Shown here: positions 49,151 to 62,647 of the stretch, in pieces | Layout of the letters: each line of letters starts with the position of its first letter | Numbering within the stretch: the stretch's first letter is position 1 | Source of the DNA: Anthoceros angustus | Taxonomy: Eukaryota; Streptophyta; Anthocerotopsida; Anthocerotales; Anthocerotaceae | NCBI GenBank assembly: GCA_010909165.1 | Contig: MU008171.1 | Span: 434,001-498,000, forward strand | DNA: 64,000 bases | Reading direction: 5' to 3' | The notes under the pieces: model-generated | What the model saw: only the letters and a program-made list of their open reading frames with translations | What the model was told of the DNA's origin: nothing | The model's database searches: none | Program-made: the position numbers and the translations under genes

Positions 49151-51239
49151 CCCCTGGCTCTTCTTTTTAATATAGTCTCCATTTTTTTTTACTTTATCCG
49201 AGTAGGCTTCTTTCTTTGTACTTTGTACTTTGTACGTGGAAAAATTCCTGAAATCTTCCTCTAGTCCATACTACGGCCCATGGTCATGAACCATGAAACG
49301 CATCAACACATGCCCGTAAACCGGAACCTATATTTGAAGGCGAGAGAAAGTGTGATGGGGTCCATCTCCTTTGTGTAGAACGTTCAGCCGCTTCCCAATG
49401 TTGGAAACCGTGATGTCCATCGAAGCGTCTGGCCTGAGGATAGCAAAAGGAATTGCCATAATTGCGCATCCCACACTGCACACAAACTGCCCCTATTCAA
49501 TTAACCTAACTAGAGGCAACCTAATGACATTCGTCAGGAACTTCAGTTACATAGTCACCTACTGTACTTCCATTTTGGCTCGGCCATTAGGTCAACCGGA
49601 GCAACGGAAGTGTGTACTCGCGCCGTCTTCCACCTGCAACGTTTGTGTAACAGAAAAAAAAAACAAGGCGTGGTACTCGTTCTCTTCCTTGCCTTGTGCT
49701 CGACACTTTGAATCTAACCGTCTGCACTGAATTTGCATCTGTGCAGCGTGCTGGTACAAGCTGGGGCCTGATGAAACAGGTGCATGCAACAGAGAAAGAG
49801 GGTTGTAGACATCTGCAGCGCGTTGATTTAAAAGTGTGCTGATCTCAGCACTACAAGGTCGGTTGGTCGTCCAAGTTCATGTTGAGATGACACACCAGCT
49901 GTTTAGGTCCAGCACGAAGGACAGCAATCTCCAAGCTCCTCATCCCGCACTGCTTGGGTGGTGCTTCCTCAACAGCATCGTGTCCTCCTGCTGATGAAGC
50001 CTTTTATTTACGCGTTTCAAGTCCCAGCTGTGCGGAGGTGTAGGTTCATTACCCCTACACTGTGCCTCATAATCAAGTGCACTCTCTGAGGACAGTGCTG
50101 CCAAGGGTTTACTTCAAAAGCTCAATCCAGCTGCTAGTGCACATGAGTTTGGATTATTAGAACGGTGAAAGTGTTGCATGATGTCAAAGAAAACATCATG
50201 GATGGAGCGAAACTGTAAGTAATGTGGTATCAAGGCATTTATGCACGATTGGCTTTGGCTTGCAGTTGGGTGGACGAAGAGGTATTGATGACCCATATGG
50301 CGAGTTTCTCATCGATGAAAATAGGGCATTGCAAAGGGTACTCTTCCTTCCGTTGGCACAACTGTGCTTATGCTAGTGAAAGACCTGACTAGCAATTCAT
50401 TCCTGGAGAGCTTGAGCCAGGATTACAATGCAGCATTCTGGCAACAGCGGTATAGCCTGAGATAAGTGTCCACATTCACGAGGGCATTCAAGTATTCTCC
50501 AGTTGTCAAGTTGGTGTCAGCTGCGCTACTGAGGAAACCAGGACAGCAGATAGGCAAGATTTCCTGTTGTCGTTAGACTTCTGAGTCTTGGAATTGGTTG
50601 CTCTGGCCCTGGCGACAATTTAGCAAGCATGGAACACACAATGGTTTCACGCTTTGCTTACAGATTCCTCCCCAAAAGATATCTCGACCTCAGGTACACA
50701 TTTGAAACGCGTCCATGTGTACGGCCTACAATTTTCCGAGTGCAGAGCTCCTCCAACTGACTGTTCATAAGGTAACAAACATCCATTCCTCATATCATCA
50801 TTCTGGTTGATTGTTTTACTTGACTCTATCTACCCTGCTCACGTAATTTTTCGGGCTCGGGGTATTTCTTGGGTGACAGTGAAGCTTAGTCAATGAGAAA
50901 CGGGCACCAGTGTCTACATTAGAAACGGTCCTTTATTCACAGAAGCACTCTGATCGAGAAGGGTTCAAAGAGGAGGGCGTTCACACCAGTAAATCCTGAG
51001 GAAATGCTATCTCCACAGACGAGAATTGCCACCTGATCATCTTTATTTGCATTACTTCGTAAAGTAGCTTGGAGTACGACAGGCTAAAAACCTAGAACGT
51101 ATCAACCTGACAAAAGATGTTTCCTACACCATGGACATTATTACAGACAAGGGTCCAAAGTAGGTGGTGCGTGGGAAGAAGCGAAACATTGTCGTATGAA
51201 CTTTACACACTTCCTTAGCTCATCCCACATTTGGGATGC
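49151..51239. other. Intergenic region, no gene seen
   Basis: About 2.1 kb downstream of the IDD gene. Contains the LINE tail and the 3' flank of IDD. No coding region with recognisable features. Confidence 0.5.
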
Positions 51240-54037
51240 TTAGCCATCCCAAGAAGTTGCAGGAGCCTGGCCACCCTCCTCGGTCGCTTGATACCTCTCT
51301 CTTGGATTGAAGGACCCCCTGTCAGTTTCGGAGGTCAATGGCTGAATACTGGCTAGCTCTTTTTGCAACACAGGGCCCCCACTGGCAGTGATTATCTTTT
51401 CTCCACCTACTCCCAAAAAGTCACGAGTTAATCTGTCACTTCCATCATCTGCCCCCTGGCTACCTCCAAGCCCAGGAAGAAGCTGCCCCCTCTTAGGCAT
51501 GGAACCCTGAAAAGCATGCTGTGGCCCTCCCAGACTATCACCCCCAGGCATCCTGTGTTGGGGAGGAATGATATTTGCCTGCGGAAGACCTGAGACAGTG
51601 GAGGACACACTAGAAGCCCCATACAGAGCTGAGGCTCCCATCCCTCCAGCACCAAAGAAAGAAGGTACACTTCCCATCAAAGGGCTCAACAAGCTCTGGG
51701 AGCTTATAGAGTCCCCACAGAACCCTTGGCTACTAAAACCACCATGACCCATGGATGACATGATTCCATGGGGGTTAGGCGCATGCTCGTTTGATCGTCT
51801 CAAGAGCTGAGGGCCAGGAGCTCCCGATGACATGTTTAACATCCCGCCAACCCTGGTCGGCTCTGGGCATGAAGTTTGCCAAAGTGCACCCAAGGCAACC
51901 GAATTCGACTCCGAACCACTCAAACCAAAGCCCCTCAATAGGGAGCTGTTGCTTGCAGTTGCCCCCATCTGAGCCGCTTTCTGTAACAGTGCAGTAGCAG
52001 ACATCTGAGAGGTAGACGATAGCTGCTGCGGGTTGAACATAGAAATAGGTACAACACTGGGAGCTCCACTACTGTTCGCTGATGACGAGCTGGTCGTCAT
52101 TCCTGCTGTTGAGGCCAGCGAGAGGGAAACAACGGCTGAATTGCGATCAGAGCGATTTTGACCCACCACAGAAAAATCAGGGAGCCCAGACATCCTGCCA
52201 CTTTGTGCAACTGTTTTGGTATCACCTTGCATGGGCAAACCAGCACCTGATGCAAACAGGTTTGCGAAAAGGCTGCCTGAACCTTCGGTAGTCAGTGGGA
52301 CGAGCCCACTACCTGCTGATCGTGCCGTCTGTGATAAGTCAACTGAGCTCATTGATGCTTCCCAATGCATCCCCTTGTGACTTGTTGGTAAGACGAAAGT
52401 AGCAGAATCAAGTGGGCTTAACTGAGATGGACCTCCACCCTGCTGTGCCTGAGGGCCTAGGAGCACACCAGGTGAACACGGAGGTCCTGGCCCTGGCCCT
52501 GGACCTAGCCATAGTGACAATCTTGTGCCTGAACCAGGAGCTGATGGGACAGTCCCTGGCACAACCTGGCCCCACCTGGGGTGCACTAATGAAAGTCCAC
52601 CTTCCCCAAGCCCAGGAATATTACTTGCAATTCCTGCTCTTGATGCTGGAGGTGGAAGAGAATCTATGGGGCCTCCGCCAGTCCGATTTGCCCCGCGTGG
52701 AGAAGAGGGAGCACCCATCAAAGACGTAGGCCCCCCTGAAGGACCTCCGATAATACCACTCTCAGGGCCTCCCCCTTGCTTACCCGCCGAGACTCTCGCA
52801 CTTTCCTCTGCCAAGGCATCACAAAAGGCCCGATGGGTGATGAAACTGTCCCTCCTGTGCATGCATGGAGAAGCATATTAAGGGCATGACTGTAAGCATT
52901 ATAGAACCTACCTATTTGCGCATTTGTGTTGAAACAAAGACTAGTCTAGAAGACAAAGACATACAGAGACACACAGTCAATCAAATCCGTTGCAAACTGT
53001 CTGAGAGAACATTGGTTCCAATGTTTCAAGGACCTAACCGGGAAAATAAGGTCCCACAATCACAACGATACTCTCGAGTGCCACAGGTCTTTGAATGAGC
53101 CTTCCAATCCGACTGAACAGCATAACGCTTCGAGCACTTATCACACTTCCACTTCTTCTCGCCATGCTTACGACAGAAGTGCTTTTTGATCCCAGTTAAA
53201 TCTCCAAGTGCTCGTGAAGGATCATGGTGCACACAGGTTGGCTCTGGGCAAATATATACTCTTTTTCGGATCTCCTTACTTGTACGTTGTCTCAGTTTCC
53301 ACGGAAGGTTGTGGCCACGCCTGTGGAGCTGAAGGTTCTGATCACGCTGAAATCCCTTATTGCATATTTCGCAAACAAACCTGTTTGTGGCCATCAGCGT
53401 CTTTGGGGAAAGGGCAATAACCTCTGCATCAGGGTCTGCAACCAAGACATAAGCTCAATGCAGGTTAATGAAGCTCAGAATAGCCTTTTAGACAAGAGGG
53501 AGGGAGCTCAGCTAACCAAGTCAATAGGGCTGTTAACTTGTCCAGCAGCCAGCATGGGCATCCTAGAAGTTGAGCTCACACAAGCCTGAGTACAGAATGC
53601 GCCAACAACCCTTGTCGCATGCACATCAATCGACTGGCAGTAGGATGAGGTGGCGTCTGCAAGGACTCTTATTATGATACTCTAGGAAACCAAAGTCCAA
53701 GACTAACTTGGGCACCAACAAGACCGAAAGCCCTTCAGTAGTCGACCTAGTATCACATGGACATATCTCCTTGGACCGACCTCCAACAGACCAGTCATTA
53801 GGGCATTATCAGACCGGACCATGCCAGGCATACAATGCCACAAACCTACGAACAAAGTATCCACACGTCCGCAAAAATGCTAGAGCAATGCGTACCTGGC
53901 GTGCCTGGCAGATTCCTCTTTCTTTTAACCGGCGGCTGAGAGTTGTTGCAGGCCACGGTCGCGGATGTGGATGGAGGCACACCCATGTTACCAGATGATA
54001 CGCTGGCTTCACCTGAGGCCGACGTTATGTTCGACAT
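51240..54037 (-). CDS. C2H2 zinc-finger transcription factor, INDETERMINATE DOMAIN family
   Basis: Three exons, 54037-53896, 53435-53039 and 52854-51240, fit in phase and give 717 residues. IDD proteins are plant nuclear factors that bind DNA and partner with GRAS proteins such as SHR, SCR and DELLAs. Seen: a basic nuclear signal before the fingers (VKRKRNLPGTPD), then four fingers: FVCEICNKGF with C69, C72, H85, H89; the long YICPEPTCVHHDPSRALG finger; a C2HC finger WKCDKCSKRYAV; and RCDCGTLFSRRDSFITHRAFC, interrupted by intron 2 after SR as in other IDD genes. The C-terminal 550 residues are rich in Ser, Gly and Pro with no second domain. The frame also stays open for about 180 codons upstream of the ATG at 54037. 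Confidence 0.95.
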
Positions 54038-57000
54038 TCTTGACCGCCCTTGGATTAATTTGTCCGGCCGGGCTTGCTCGAAAGTAGTACAGACGGCAGA
54101 AACAGTCTTGAGAAGGACTTGCCTAACAAACCGTAAAGGCAAGACTACCGGATCGCTGCCATCGAGTTGCGGATATGACACAGGTTGCACGCGTGCTCCC
54201 AGGATAAGCTTCCTATCTTGCCGTAATGTCAGAAGTCGAGGCCGCGGGAACCGCAGTGCTCGTAGACGGCTTCCCCCATTGCACGTACTTGGCAAGAAGC
54301 TTGGGTAGATCCCTGAAGCGACAGTCACCAAAATTGGAAAACCGCAATTTCTCCGGCAGGACAACATGAAAGGATCGTCACAATCCACATGGTCCACGAT
54401 TGGTAGCCGCTCTCGAGCTTTACGGCTCCACTGCAAACCCCCAACACGAACCCATCTGCTCGGGCCCTCAGTCCTTGAAGCTGCCAATACCACAGAAAAC
54501 AATCCTGAGGACGGGTGCATGATCAGACAGGAGGATCTACAGCCGACTCCCATCCAGATGACGCCAACCCTGGTGATCCTTCTCCGTCCCAGCACACTAT
54601 GCGCCTCATTCTCCCCTGCTCGATATTATTCTCCTACCTTCATTTGCTCTCCGGCACGAAAGGCCTCACTTGTTGTAGGTAGGCAAGCTCATTGTACGGT
54701 TGGTCCCGAAAGCCCTAAAACTTAACTCAATTGTGCATTGCGTATATTTGGTTTATACTTATGCTGGTCACCGAATGCAACACTCTAATTACTTATATGA
54801 ACAATGCACAATGGTTGATCTCAACCAACAATGGTCCTTCTTAAGGAATGATCTCTATCCTTGGGTCTATTGGAACTCCGCGGTCAAGCACCTTTAAGTT
54901 TGGATGGCATGTTATGCGTCCTGGGCCATAAAAAAACTCTACGGGGTCACCATTTGTAAGCATGTCTTATGGGGATATTCTGAATATATCTCGCTCTATT
55001 CTCATTAATTCTCAACTAACAATAGGTATCTAATATAAGGTGTGGTACATCTTCAATTTTTAAAGTGTGGTTTTGTTACGCTTAGCTTTAAGCTTTTCTC
55101 ATTGTTATTCGGATCTTCATTTTACACGCCTACTCTTTCGCATATGCAGCACCTAAACAACGGGTAGACCTAGATCTTGTGGAGTAGACTACTCATAGAG
55201 ATATTATTCTTGTGGCTAGAAGACCTGCCAACACTGACTAAAACCAAGAATTGGGGGCGTAGCATAACTTATAAACGCGATGCATTACTCCCCAAAAAAA
55301 AAGGCCGTACGGATTTGTCTCACCCTTGAAATAGGGCAGTAAGGCTTCATTTGACAAAAACGCGAAGATGTGATTGGTGCTTTGACCGAGTATTATGTTG
55401 ATTGAGGTAGTCGACAAAAGAATCACAACATCGTGGGCCGCACGTTGGCGGCCCCTTCCACTAGTTGTCACATACCCTTCTCGTGACTCAGTAGCTATAG
55501 TCACCTTTAACCCACCAGTTAGTTGGTAGAAAGAGCTGGCGATGTTGAAGGTCTTTAAGTATAGGGGAATGCAACCTAATCACCTCTTTCATCGCCTTAT
55601 CTTGAAGATATATGAGCCTTGGCAAAGGGCTCAAGAAGTACGCTGAGGCATGTTGATATGCATGACTCCATCTAGTCCTACTAACGCATGGTTCCAAAGC
55701 TAGAATATGCCTCGTTTTCTTTACTAAATAGTATTAGATGCATGTACAACATTGACGAAACTTGATAAGATGCATATTTTTCATATCTGCTAAGTATATG
55801 CACTTCATTCGGATTATGGGTTTGATGAGATACATCAATGTTAAGCACTTTTTCATGCCGAAAAACGATCAAATTGTATAGATAGGCAGAATGTTGAAAA
55901 ACAGCACAAAGTACAAAATGGAATTAAAATTCCTGAGGGTCTGAAGTTGGAACTCTAGAAGAAAGCTATCTCCTCGTCGTCATGCTCCAACAAGGCCTCG
56001 CTCTACAACACTGAGAAATATATTTGTTAAGCACTTGCATCCTTATGTACTTCATTTGGGTTACTAACTCAAATGTACCAGATACATTGTCTCATTTCAT
56101 ATATAACCTTGTTTCAGTAACGCATGTCCATTGCCCTCCGATGAACTTGAGTAGGTGCAATTATTCGAAACGGCACAAGAGCATGTACATCTTCATCAAC
56201 AACTTCGGCTCATGTAACTCTCATCAACAAGCCTAAGTATATGTTACAAGGTCTTTCCACCTTTGTATGATATTAGTAGGCGAATTTAGAAATAGAGCAA
56301 AGTTTTTCACGTCATTATGATCTTCGAGGTCTCCAGTAAAGAGTCATATAATACACGGCTTTATCCCATCTGAACATATTGAACGAGGGGTACTAAGGAT
56401 TCCATATCTCAGTTGAGATTCTTTTTCCAAACATTTGTCCTCTCATGGATAATAAATTATGGTTTATTTCAATTCTTTAGAACAAAAAAATATATATCAT
56501 CTTTATGTTATCCGATTTGTTATACATAAGTAGATTAACTTACTTTTTAGATAAAGGTCACATGTGATGCTTGATAAATACCCACAACAGATGCAGTAGC
56601 TGGGAGGGCTCTATAGGGGCAACAAAGAGCTAGGAAAAGCGCTCAATTGTGCGTATGTCATCACGACAGCAGCCTAAGTCTGGGCTCATTCAACCTTCCC
56701 CAACAGTATTGCAAGTAATGGCCGCCAAGCGTGTGAAAGGAATTTTTTTTTAAATACTAGACATTATGTGTTTCGAATTGATAAAAAATGCTATATCTGC
56801 ATACTCTATTCCGAAATCAAGTCCCTATTGCAAAATACGTGTTACCTCACATACAATGGTCATATGCATCTGGATGTGTCGGTATTGTTGATAAATGTAT
56901 TCAAGCAATGTTGTATGCTCTAATATCATATGCATCCCCCTTAAATGGCACATTTGCATGCATGAGCTGCAAACAATCGAGCATTTGCCTGTGCATGTAT

Positions 57001-59110
57001 CCGCTTCAGTAGAATACCAATCCTTGAGAGTAAAAGCACGTTCACTCATACTAGCCACAAGAAGTGGTCATGATGATGTCCTATTGTTATTATCAATATT
57101 TTTGTATATAAGCGGAAATCATTGGAGTTTGATCATTTTATATTGGTACAAATCCAACTATGTTTGCTGTTATAAAGACTTTATAATTTTTTTTCAGTGA
57201 AGAAAAATTTAGATTATATTTAAAACATATAGGATAATTATTTTGTAGATCAATGTTAGGCCTGACCAAAGCCCTACGCTAAGGTGCATGATGGGTGTTG
57301 ATGTGGAGCTCATCAGCAAAAAAAATTGAGAACACCTGCTCGATGTTCAAAATTCCTAAGTACTAGATTCAAGGGCCTAACAACCAGGTCCTCATCAACC
57401 AATTCTTCAATATGTTTCATAAGTTCATAACTTGAAGGTCATCCAGTCTCCAATTATGAATTTTTGGAACTTAAAGTACGATTGTAGTGTTGAATTTGTG
57501 CAGCTCAATGTTCCCCAAAAGCGGAATGCTAATGATTGTAGTGTACGTGTATATCTTATTTTTTGCCCAATATTGTTTTGCAAACGTGAAGTAATTTCTT
57601 AGTACATTGATGAGATACATTTGTTAAGCACTTTGCATCCTTATGTATTTCATTTGGGTTACTAATCCAAATAAAGCAATAGTATCGTGACAAATTCATG
57701 GGTATCTCCTGATGTTGAGCATAGGTTACATTAGCTGCACTGATAAGATGGTACCAAAAAAAAGGAAAGCAAACTACATACTTTTATTCATTTCGATTTT
57801 TAGCGAAACAGACTCTATATTTACAAGGGCAGAGAAAATTAATATTTATTTCAATTTTGGTGCTAAATAAATTTCTTATTATTACAGTGAGATGTCTTTT
57901 CAGAAACCTTGTCTCGAATCAAGTCGTTCCCTTATCGTAAGCTTACCAATTATAAGTAATAATAACTTTTATACTGTTGGAAATCGTGCAACACAAAAGT
58001 TGATGCGAGTGTTCATAACAATCTACGGCATATCCTAAACATATTGAAGAAAAAAAAGACTTAGATAGAAAGCGACTTAGAAAAAAAATTTAGCAGCCCA
58101 TTTTGGTGATAAACATCAACAACATGGACACTGAATTTTTAGTAAACCAATTAAAGTGAGACCCACTTGCATTAATCATTCTAACTAAAAGATGTTGAGC
58201 CTCTTCAGCATGGGAAAGGTTCCAACTTCTCTTATGCATGCATATGTCTTATTGTAATGTGTATCAGTAGAATTTGTGATTGGGTGGGAATCTACCGCTG
58301 AACATGATAATGCTCGAGGTTGCTTTAGTGCAATTTGTGCGATACTATTCTATGCAATTTGTGGCTACTTTAATGCAATTTGTGCAATGTTTTGTGTGCA
58401 CATTCTTCGGCTCATGCTTCTAATGACAAAATTGATTTGTAAGCTCCAATGTCCTATATCATAGAGTCATTGCTAAAGTTTTTGAAATTTGGAAAGTGCA
58501 CTAGAAAACATATAATTGGAATAGAGCAACTGAAACTTGTGAAGTGCAATATATTGAATCTCGTGGAACTAAGTAGGTTAAGGATGAATAGAGAATTGTA
58601 TACCTCCCCATCGATGATCTTTTTTTTAATATTCAATTTAAGTAATATTTAAAAATATGAATCTCATCAAAACAATCTCTCTTAAATTCGACCGTAAAGT
58701 TGTTCCCCACATCACAAAGCTTAAATACCTTGTTAGCGAAGTTGATGTTGATCACTCCAACCAAGAGAAGAGCATGTGAGGAATTCTACATCTACTTGCG
58801 CACCGTTCTATTCTTTTCTTGATAGGGAATGACCGATGACCTCGTTTGCTTCACTTGGTAGTCGACATCGCAAAGAAACTAAAATACAACAAAGGCACAA
58901 ATCGCATGACAAAACATTGCGCAACTAAAATCACATAAAACACCGCTACTACCTCAGAGAGTGCCTCAAGCTCCTTTGCCTCGACCAGGTCGAGTGGTCA
59001 TGGCAGGAGAATTGGCCGAGCACTGCACCAATGTATCTGAAATTTGTTGCATTCTCGTTTCCACTCCTCCAGTCTCACTAGTGGCACAAACATATTCTTA
59101 TCATGGATTT
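54038..59110. other. IDD upstream region and AT-rich desert
   Basis: The first 600 bp are the IDD upstream region. Beyond about 54,750 the sequence is AT-rich with only short unsupported frames on both strands. I see no RNA gene, domain or clear element ends. It is probably decayed element DNA. Confidence 0.5.
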
Positions 59111-60888
59111 GGTGGCGAACTCTTTTCTTGGAAAACATAAAAATGTCAAAAGCAATCCACAGACCGTGGCCGCTCTTTGCAAGGAGAGGCTCACAACGTT
59201 TCTTTTCGCCACTGTAATACCTCTCTCTGCAAGGAGAGCTCACCACTTTTCTTTTAGCCATTGTAATACACTGGATGAATGCATCGTATCCAACCCAATT
59301 GGATTGAAAGAATCAAATAATTATAACATATATAAAAATAACTTTATTAAATGAAAAAAGATCCCAAAACACCTAATAAACTACCATGACGATATTTTTA
59401 GAGACTTAAGGGACTTTATAAAAAAATGAAAGTTCTCATCATGGCACAAAACTAAGCAACCAAACAAAGCTGTAGAAAAACAATGAGGAGACTACCAAGC
59501 CGGCCAAGGATCGACACAATTACTAACGAAAAAGAGAAACTATTCAATTACTGACAACCAACGAGTAAACTCTATTAGGGTGGGAGTCCAAGCTTCATGA
59601 CTAACACTATCCACATATAGCTTAAGCAGATCCTTAAAGTGAGCAACCTCGACAATGTTCACAACATCCCATATACTAGTGAACTCGGGCAGAAGTGTGG
59701 CTTAATCAATCAAACCTATGGAACAAATGTTTCACGTTCCACAATAGCTTCCCTAGGCAACAATTGACTGATAAATGAACATGTCATGGGTGAAAATAAA
59801 GTACTTTCCATGACCAGAGTTGGAAGTGTAAAATTCTAGCAACAGCTTTGTGTAGAAGAAGAGGAAGAATTTTATTTAAGTCCACTAAGGACGGATTTCC
59901 GTCATGGGACTTGGTACTTAACAACTTGTACCATGGTGTGCCTAAGCAACTTGCACCAAGGGCATCCACTCTCTGTAGGCACCCCATCTAAGTACCGATC
60001 CAAGCTCAGGATGCTTAGCTTTTAGGAGATGAACCACTCTTCTTCGTCTTCTCCACTTGTGCAGTAGAGAGAAAGGAGAGCGTGGTTCGCGTGAATGTGA
60101 AACACTAAAAGGGCTCCACATTGATGAGCGAGAGTCCCACAGATTGCATTTTTTTCTTTATTTGTTGCTTGCATTCATGCCCCCGGGTTCGGGCTCCCAA
60201 ATGGTGTGGTCATGCAGAGTACCTGGGAATCTTGCCATAGTCTGCTGTTAGACCCATCTTCCGAGAGCGGTCCCTGAACGATGGCCACAGTTGGGCAACC
60301 GGACCCGTTGTGGAGTACACAAATTGGTCTGCATACAGGGATTGTACGAGGAGCTCCCGGCACCTCATCTCAGGAGTGAACCTGGCAAACAAAGCCTCCA
60401 GGTGCAGCAGTGTAAGGAGCGCAGCACTTCAACTTCCGAGAAAATGTGTGGTTGGGGACGGGTTTTCCAGCCATGGTCGTTACCAGGAGCAGGAGCACTT
60501 GTGGCAACAATTATTTCTGGACCCGACGATGTGGTGGGACAACAGACGAGACAAGAAGAGCTCGCGTTGGCCTGACTTCCGGCGTAAGGGGTCCGGTGAG
60601 GTCCTGTGGTTAAACAAGTTTAAGCCAGCTTGGGTTGACGAGCAGCTCGTTTCCTTGGATATGCAGATGGGTGATGATGCCTCTCCTTCCAAGTCGAGCT
60701 CTCCGGATAATCCTGAACCTGGAAGGCGTGCGGAATCGGAAATGGGAATGGGATTCAGGTGCAGCAGTGTGAGGAGCGCAGCACTTCAACTTCCGAGAAA
60801 ATGTGTGGTTGGGGACGGGTTTTCCAGCCATGGTCGTTACCAGGAGCAGGAGCACTTGTGGCAACAATTTTTCTGGACCCTACCATGT
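59111..60888 (+). repeat. Direct repeat unit 1: upstream region and truncated start of the PPR gene
   Basis: A 1,778-bp unit repeated at 60,889. Its left part is noncoding. Its right part carries a broken copy of the PPR gene start: ATG at about 60,284, the same first residues, then single- and double-base losses within 60,340-60,375 that throw the frame into a stop. The PDF-type module is still readable at about 60,490-60,650, and a second module begins at 60,840 and is cut off at the unit boundary. The left part is the fuller version, the right part the deleted one. Confidence 0.8.
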
Positions 60889-60898
60889 GGTGGCGAAC
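60284..60898 (+). pseudogene. Broken 5' copy of the PPR gene
   Basis: Compared with 62032-62645, this copy lacks bases at several homopolymers (CCCGGG read as CCCGG, CAGGGAG as CAGGAG, ACCCCTGG as ACCTGG), loses the frame within 35 codons, and ends abruptly in the second module at CCTACCATGTGGTGG. No PPR repeats follow. It is either a true truncated duplicate or a product of faulty assembly. Confidence 0.7.
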
Positions 60899-62647
60899 TC
60901 TTTTCTTGGAAAACATAAAATGTCAAAAGCAATCCCTGGGTAGTACGCTCTTTGCAAGGAGAGGCTCGCTTCTTTTCGCCATCGTAATACCTCTCTGCAA
61001 GGAGAGCTCACCACTTTCTTTTAGCCATTGTAATACCTTTGGATGAATGCATCGTATCCAACCCAATTGGATTGAAAGAATCAAATAATTATAACATATA
61101 TAAAAATAACTTTTATTAAATGAAAAAGATCCCAAAACACCTAATAAACTACCATGACGATATTTTTAGAGACTTAAGGGACTTTATAAAAAATGAAAGT
61201 TCTCATCATGGCACAAAACTAAGCAACCAAACAAAGTCAGAGAAAAACAATGAGGAGACTACCAAGCCAGGATCGACACAATTACTAACGAAAAGAGAAA
61301 CTATTCAATTATCGACAACCAACGAGTAAACTCTATTAGGTGGGAGTCCAAGCTTCATGACTAACACTATCCACATATAGCTTAAGCGGATCCTTAAAGT
61401 GAGCAACCTCGACAATGTTCACAACATCCCATATACTAGTGAACTCCGGAAGTGTGGCTTAATCAATCAAACCTATGGAACAAATGTTTCACGTTCCACA
61501 ATAGCTTCCTAGGCAACAATTGACTGATAAATGAACATGTCATGGGTGAAAATAAAGTACTTTCCATGACCAGAGTTGGAAGTGTAAAATTCTAGCAACA
61601 ATTTTGTGTAGAAGAAGAGGAAGAATTTTATTTAAGTCCACTAAGGACGGATTTCCGTCATGGGACTTGGTACTTAACAACTTGTACCATGGTGTGCCTA
61701 AGCAACTTGCACCAAGGGCATCCACTCTCTGTAGGCACCCCATCTAAGTACCGATCCAAGCTCAGGATGCTTAGCTTTTAGGAGATGAACCACTCTTCTT
61801 CGTCTTCTCCACTTGTGCAGTAGAGAAAGGAGGCGTGGTTCGCGTGAATGTGAAACACTAAAGGGCTCCACATTGATGAGCGAGAGTCCCACAGATTGCA
61901 TTTTTTCTTTATTTGTTGCTTGCATTCATGCCCCCGGGTTCGGGCTCCCAAATGGTGTGGTCATGCAGAGTACCTGGGAATCTTGCCATAGTCTGCTGTT
62001 AGACCCATCTTCCGAGAGCGGTCCCTGAACGATGGCCACAGTTGGGCAACCGGACCCGTTGTGGAGTACACAAATTGGTCTGCATACAGGGATTGTACGA
62101 GGAGCTCCCGGGCACCTCATCTCAGGGAGTGAACCCCTGGCAAACAAAGCCTCCAGGTGCAGCAGTGTAAGGAGCGCAGCACTTCAACTTCCGAGAAAAT
62201 GTGTGGTTGGGGACGGGTTTTCCAGCCATGGTCGTTACCAGGAGCAGGAGCACTTGTGGCAACAATTATTTCTGGACCCGACGATGTGGTGGGACAACAG
62301 ACGAGATAAGAAGAGCTCCCGTTCGCCTGACTTCCGGCGTAAGGGGTCCGGCGAGGTCCTGTGGTTAAACAACATGTTTAAGCCAGCTTGGGTTGATGAG
62401 CAGCTCGTTTCCTTGGATATGCAGATGGGTCATGGTGCCTCTCCTTCCAAGTCGAGCTCTCCGGATAATCCTGAACCTGGAAGGCGTGCGGAATCGGAAA
62501 TGGGAATGGGATTCAGGTGCAGCAGTGTGAGGAGCCCACTTCCCCTTCCGAGAAACTGTGTGGGTGGGGACGGGTTTTCCAACGATGGTCGTCGCCAGGA
62601 GCAGGAGCACTTGTGGCAACAATTTTTTCTGGAGCCTACCATGTGGT
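60889..62647 (+). repeat. Direct repeat unit 2 (leads into the intact PPR gene)
   Basis: Second copy of the unit at 59,111. The boundary shares GGTGG with the sequence it joins. In this copy the left part carries the small deletions, and the part from about 62,090 onward is full length and in frame. Confidence 0.8.

Noticed and set aside
53846-54595. Separate 249-residue gene overlapping IDD exon 1
   Set aside because: Its end is the first IDD exon read into intron 1; the rest is reported only as an in-frame upstream extension.
59784-59987. 67-codon minus-strand frame kept in both duplicated units (also at 61,540-61,743)
   Set aside because: Its conservation is explained by the recent duplication; no domain or start context supports it.
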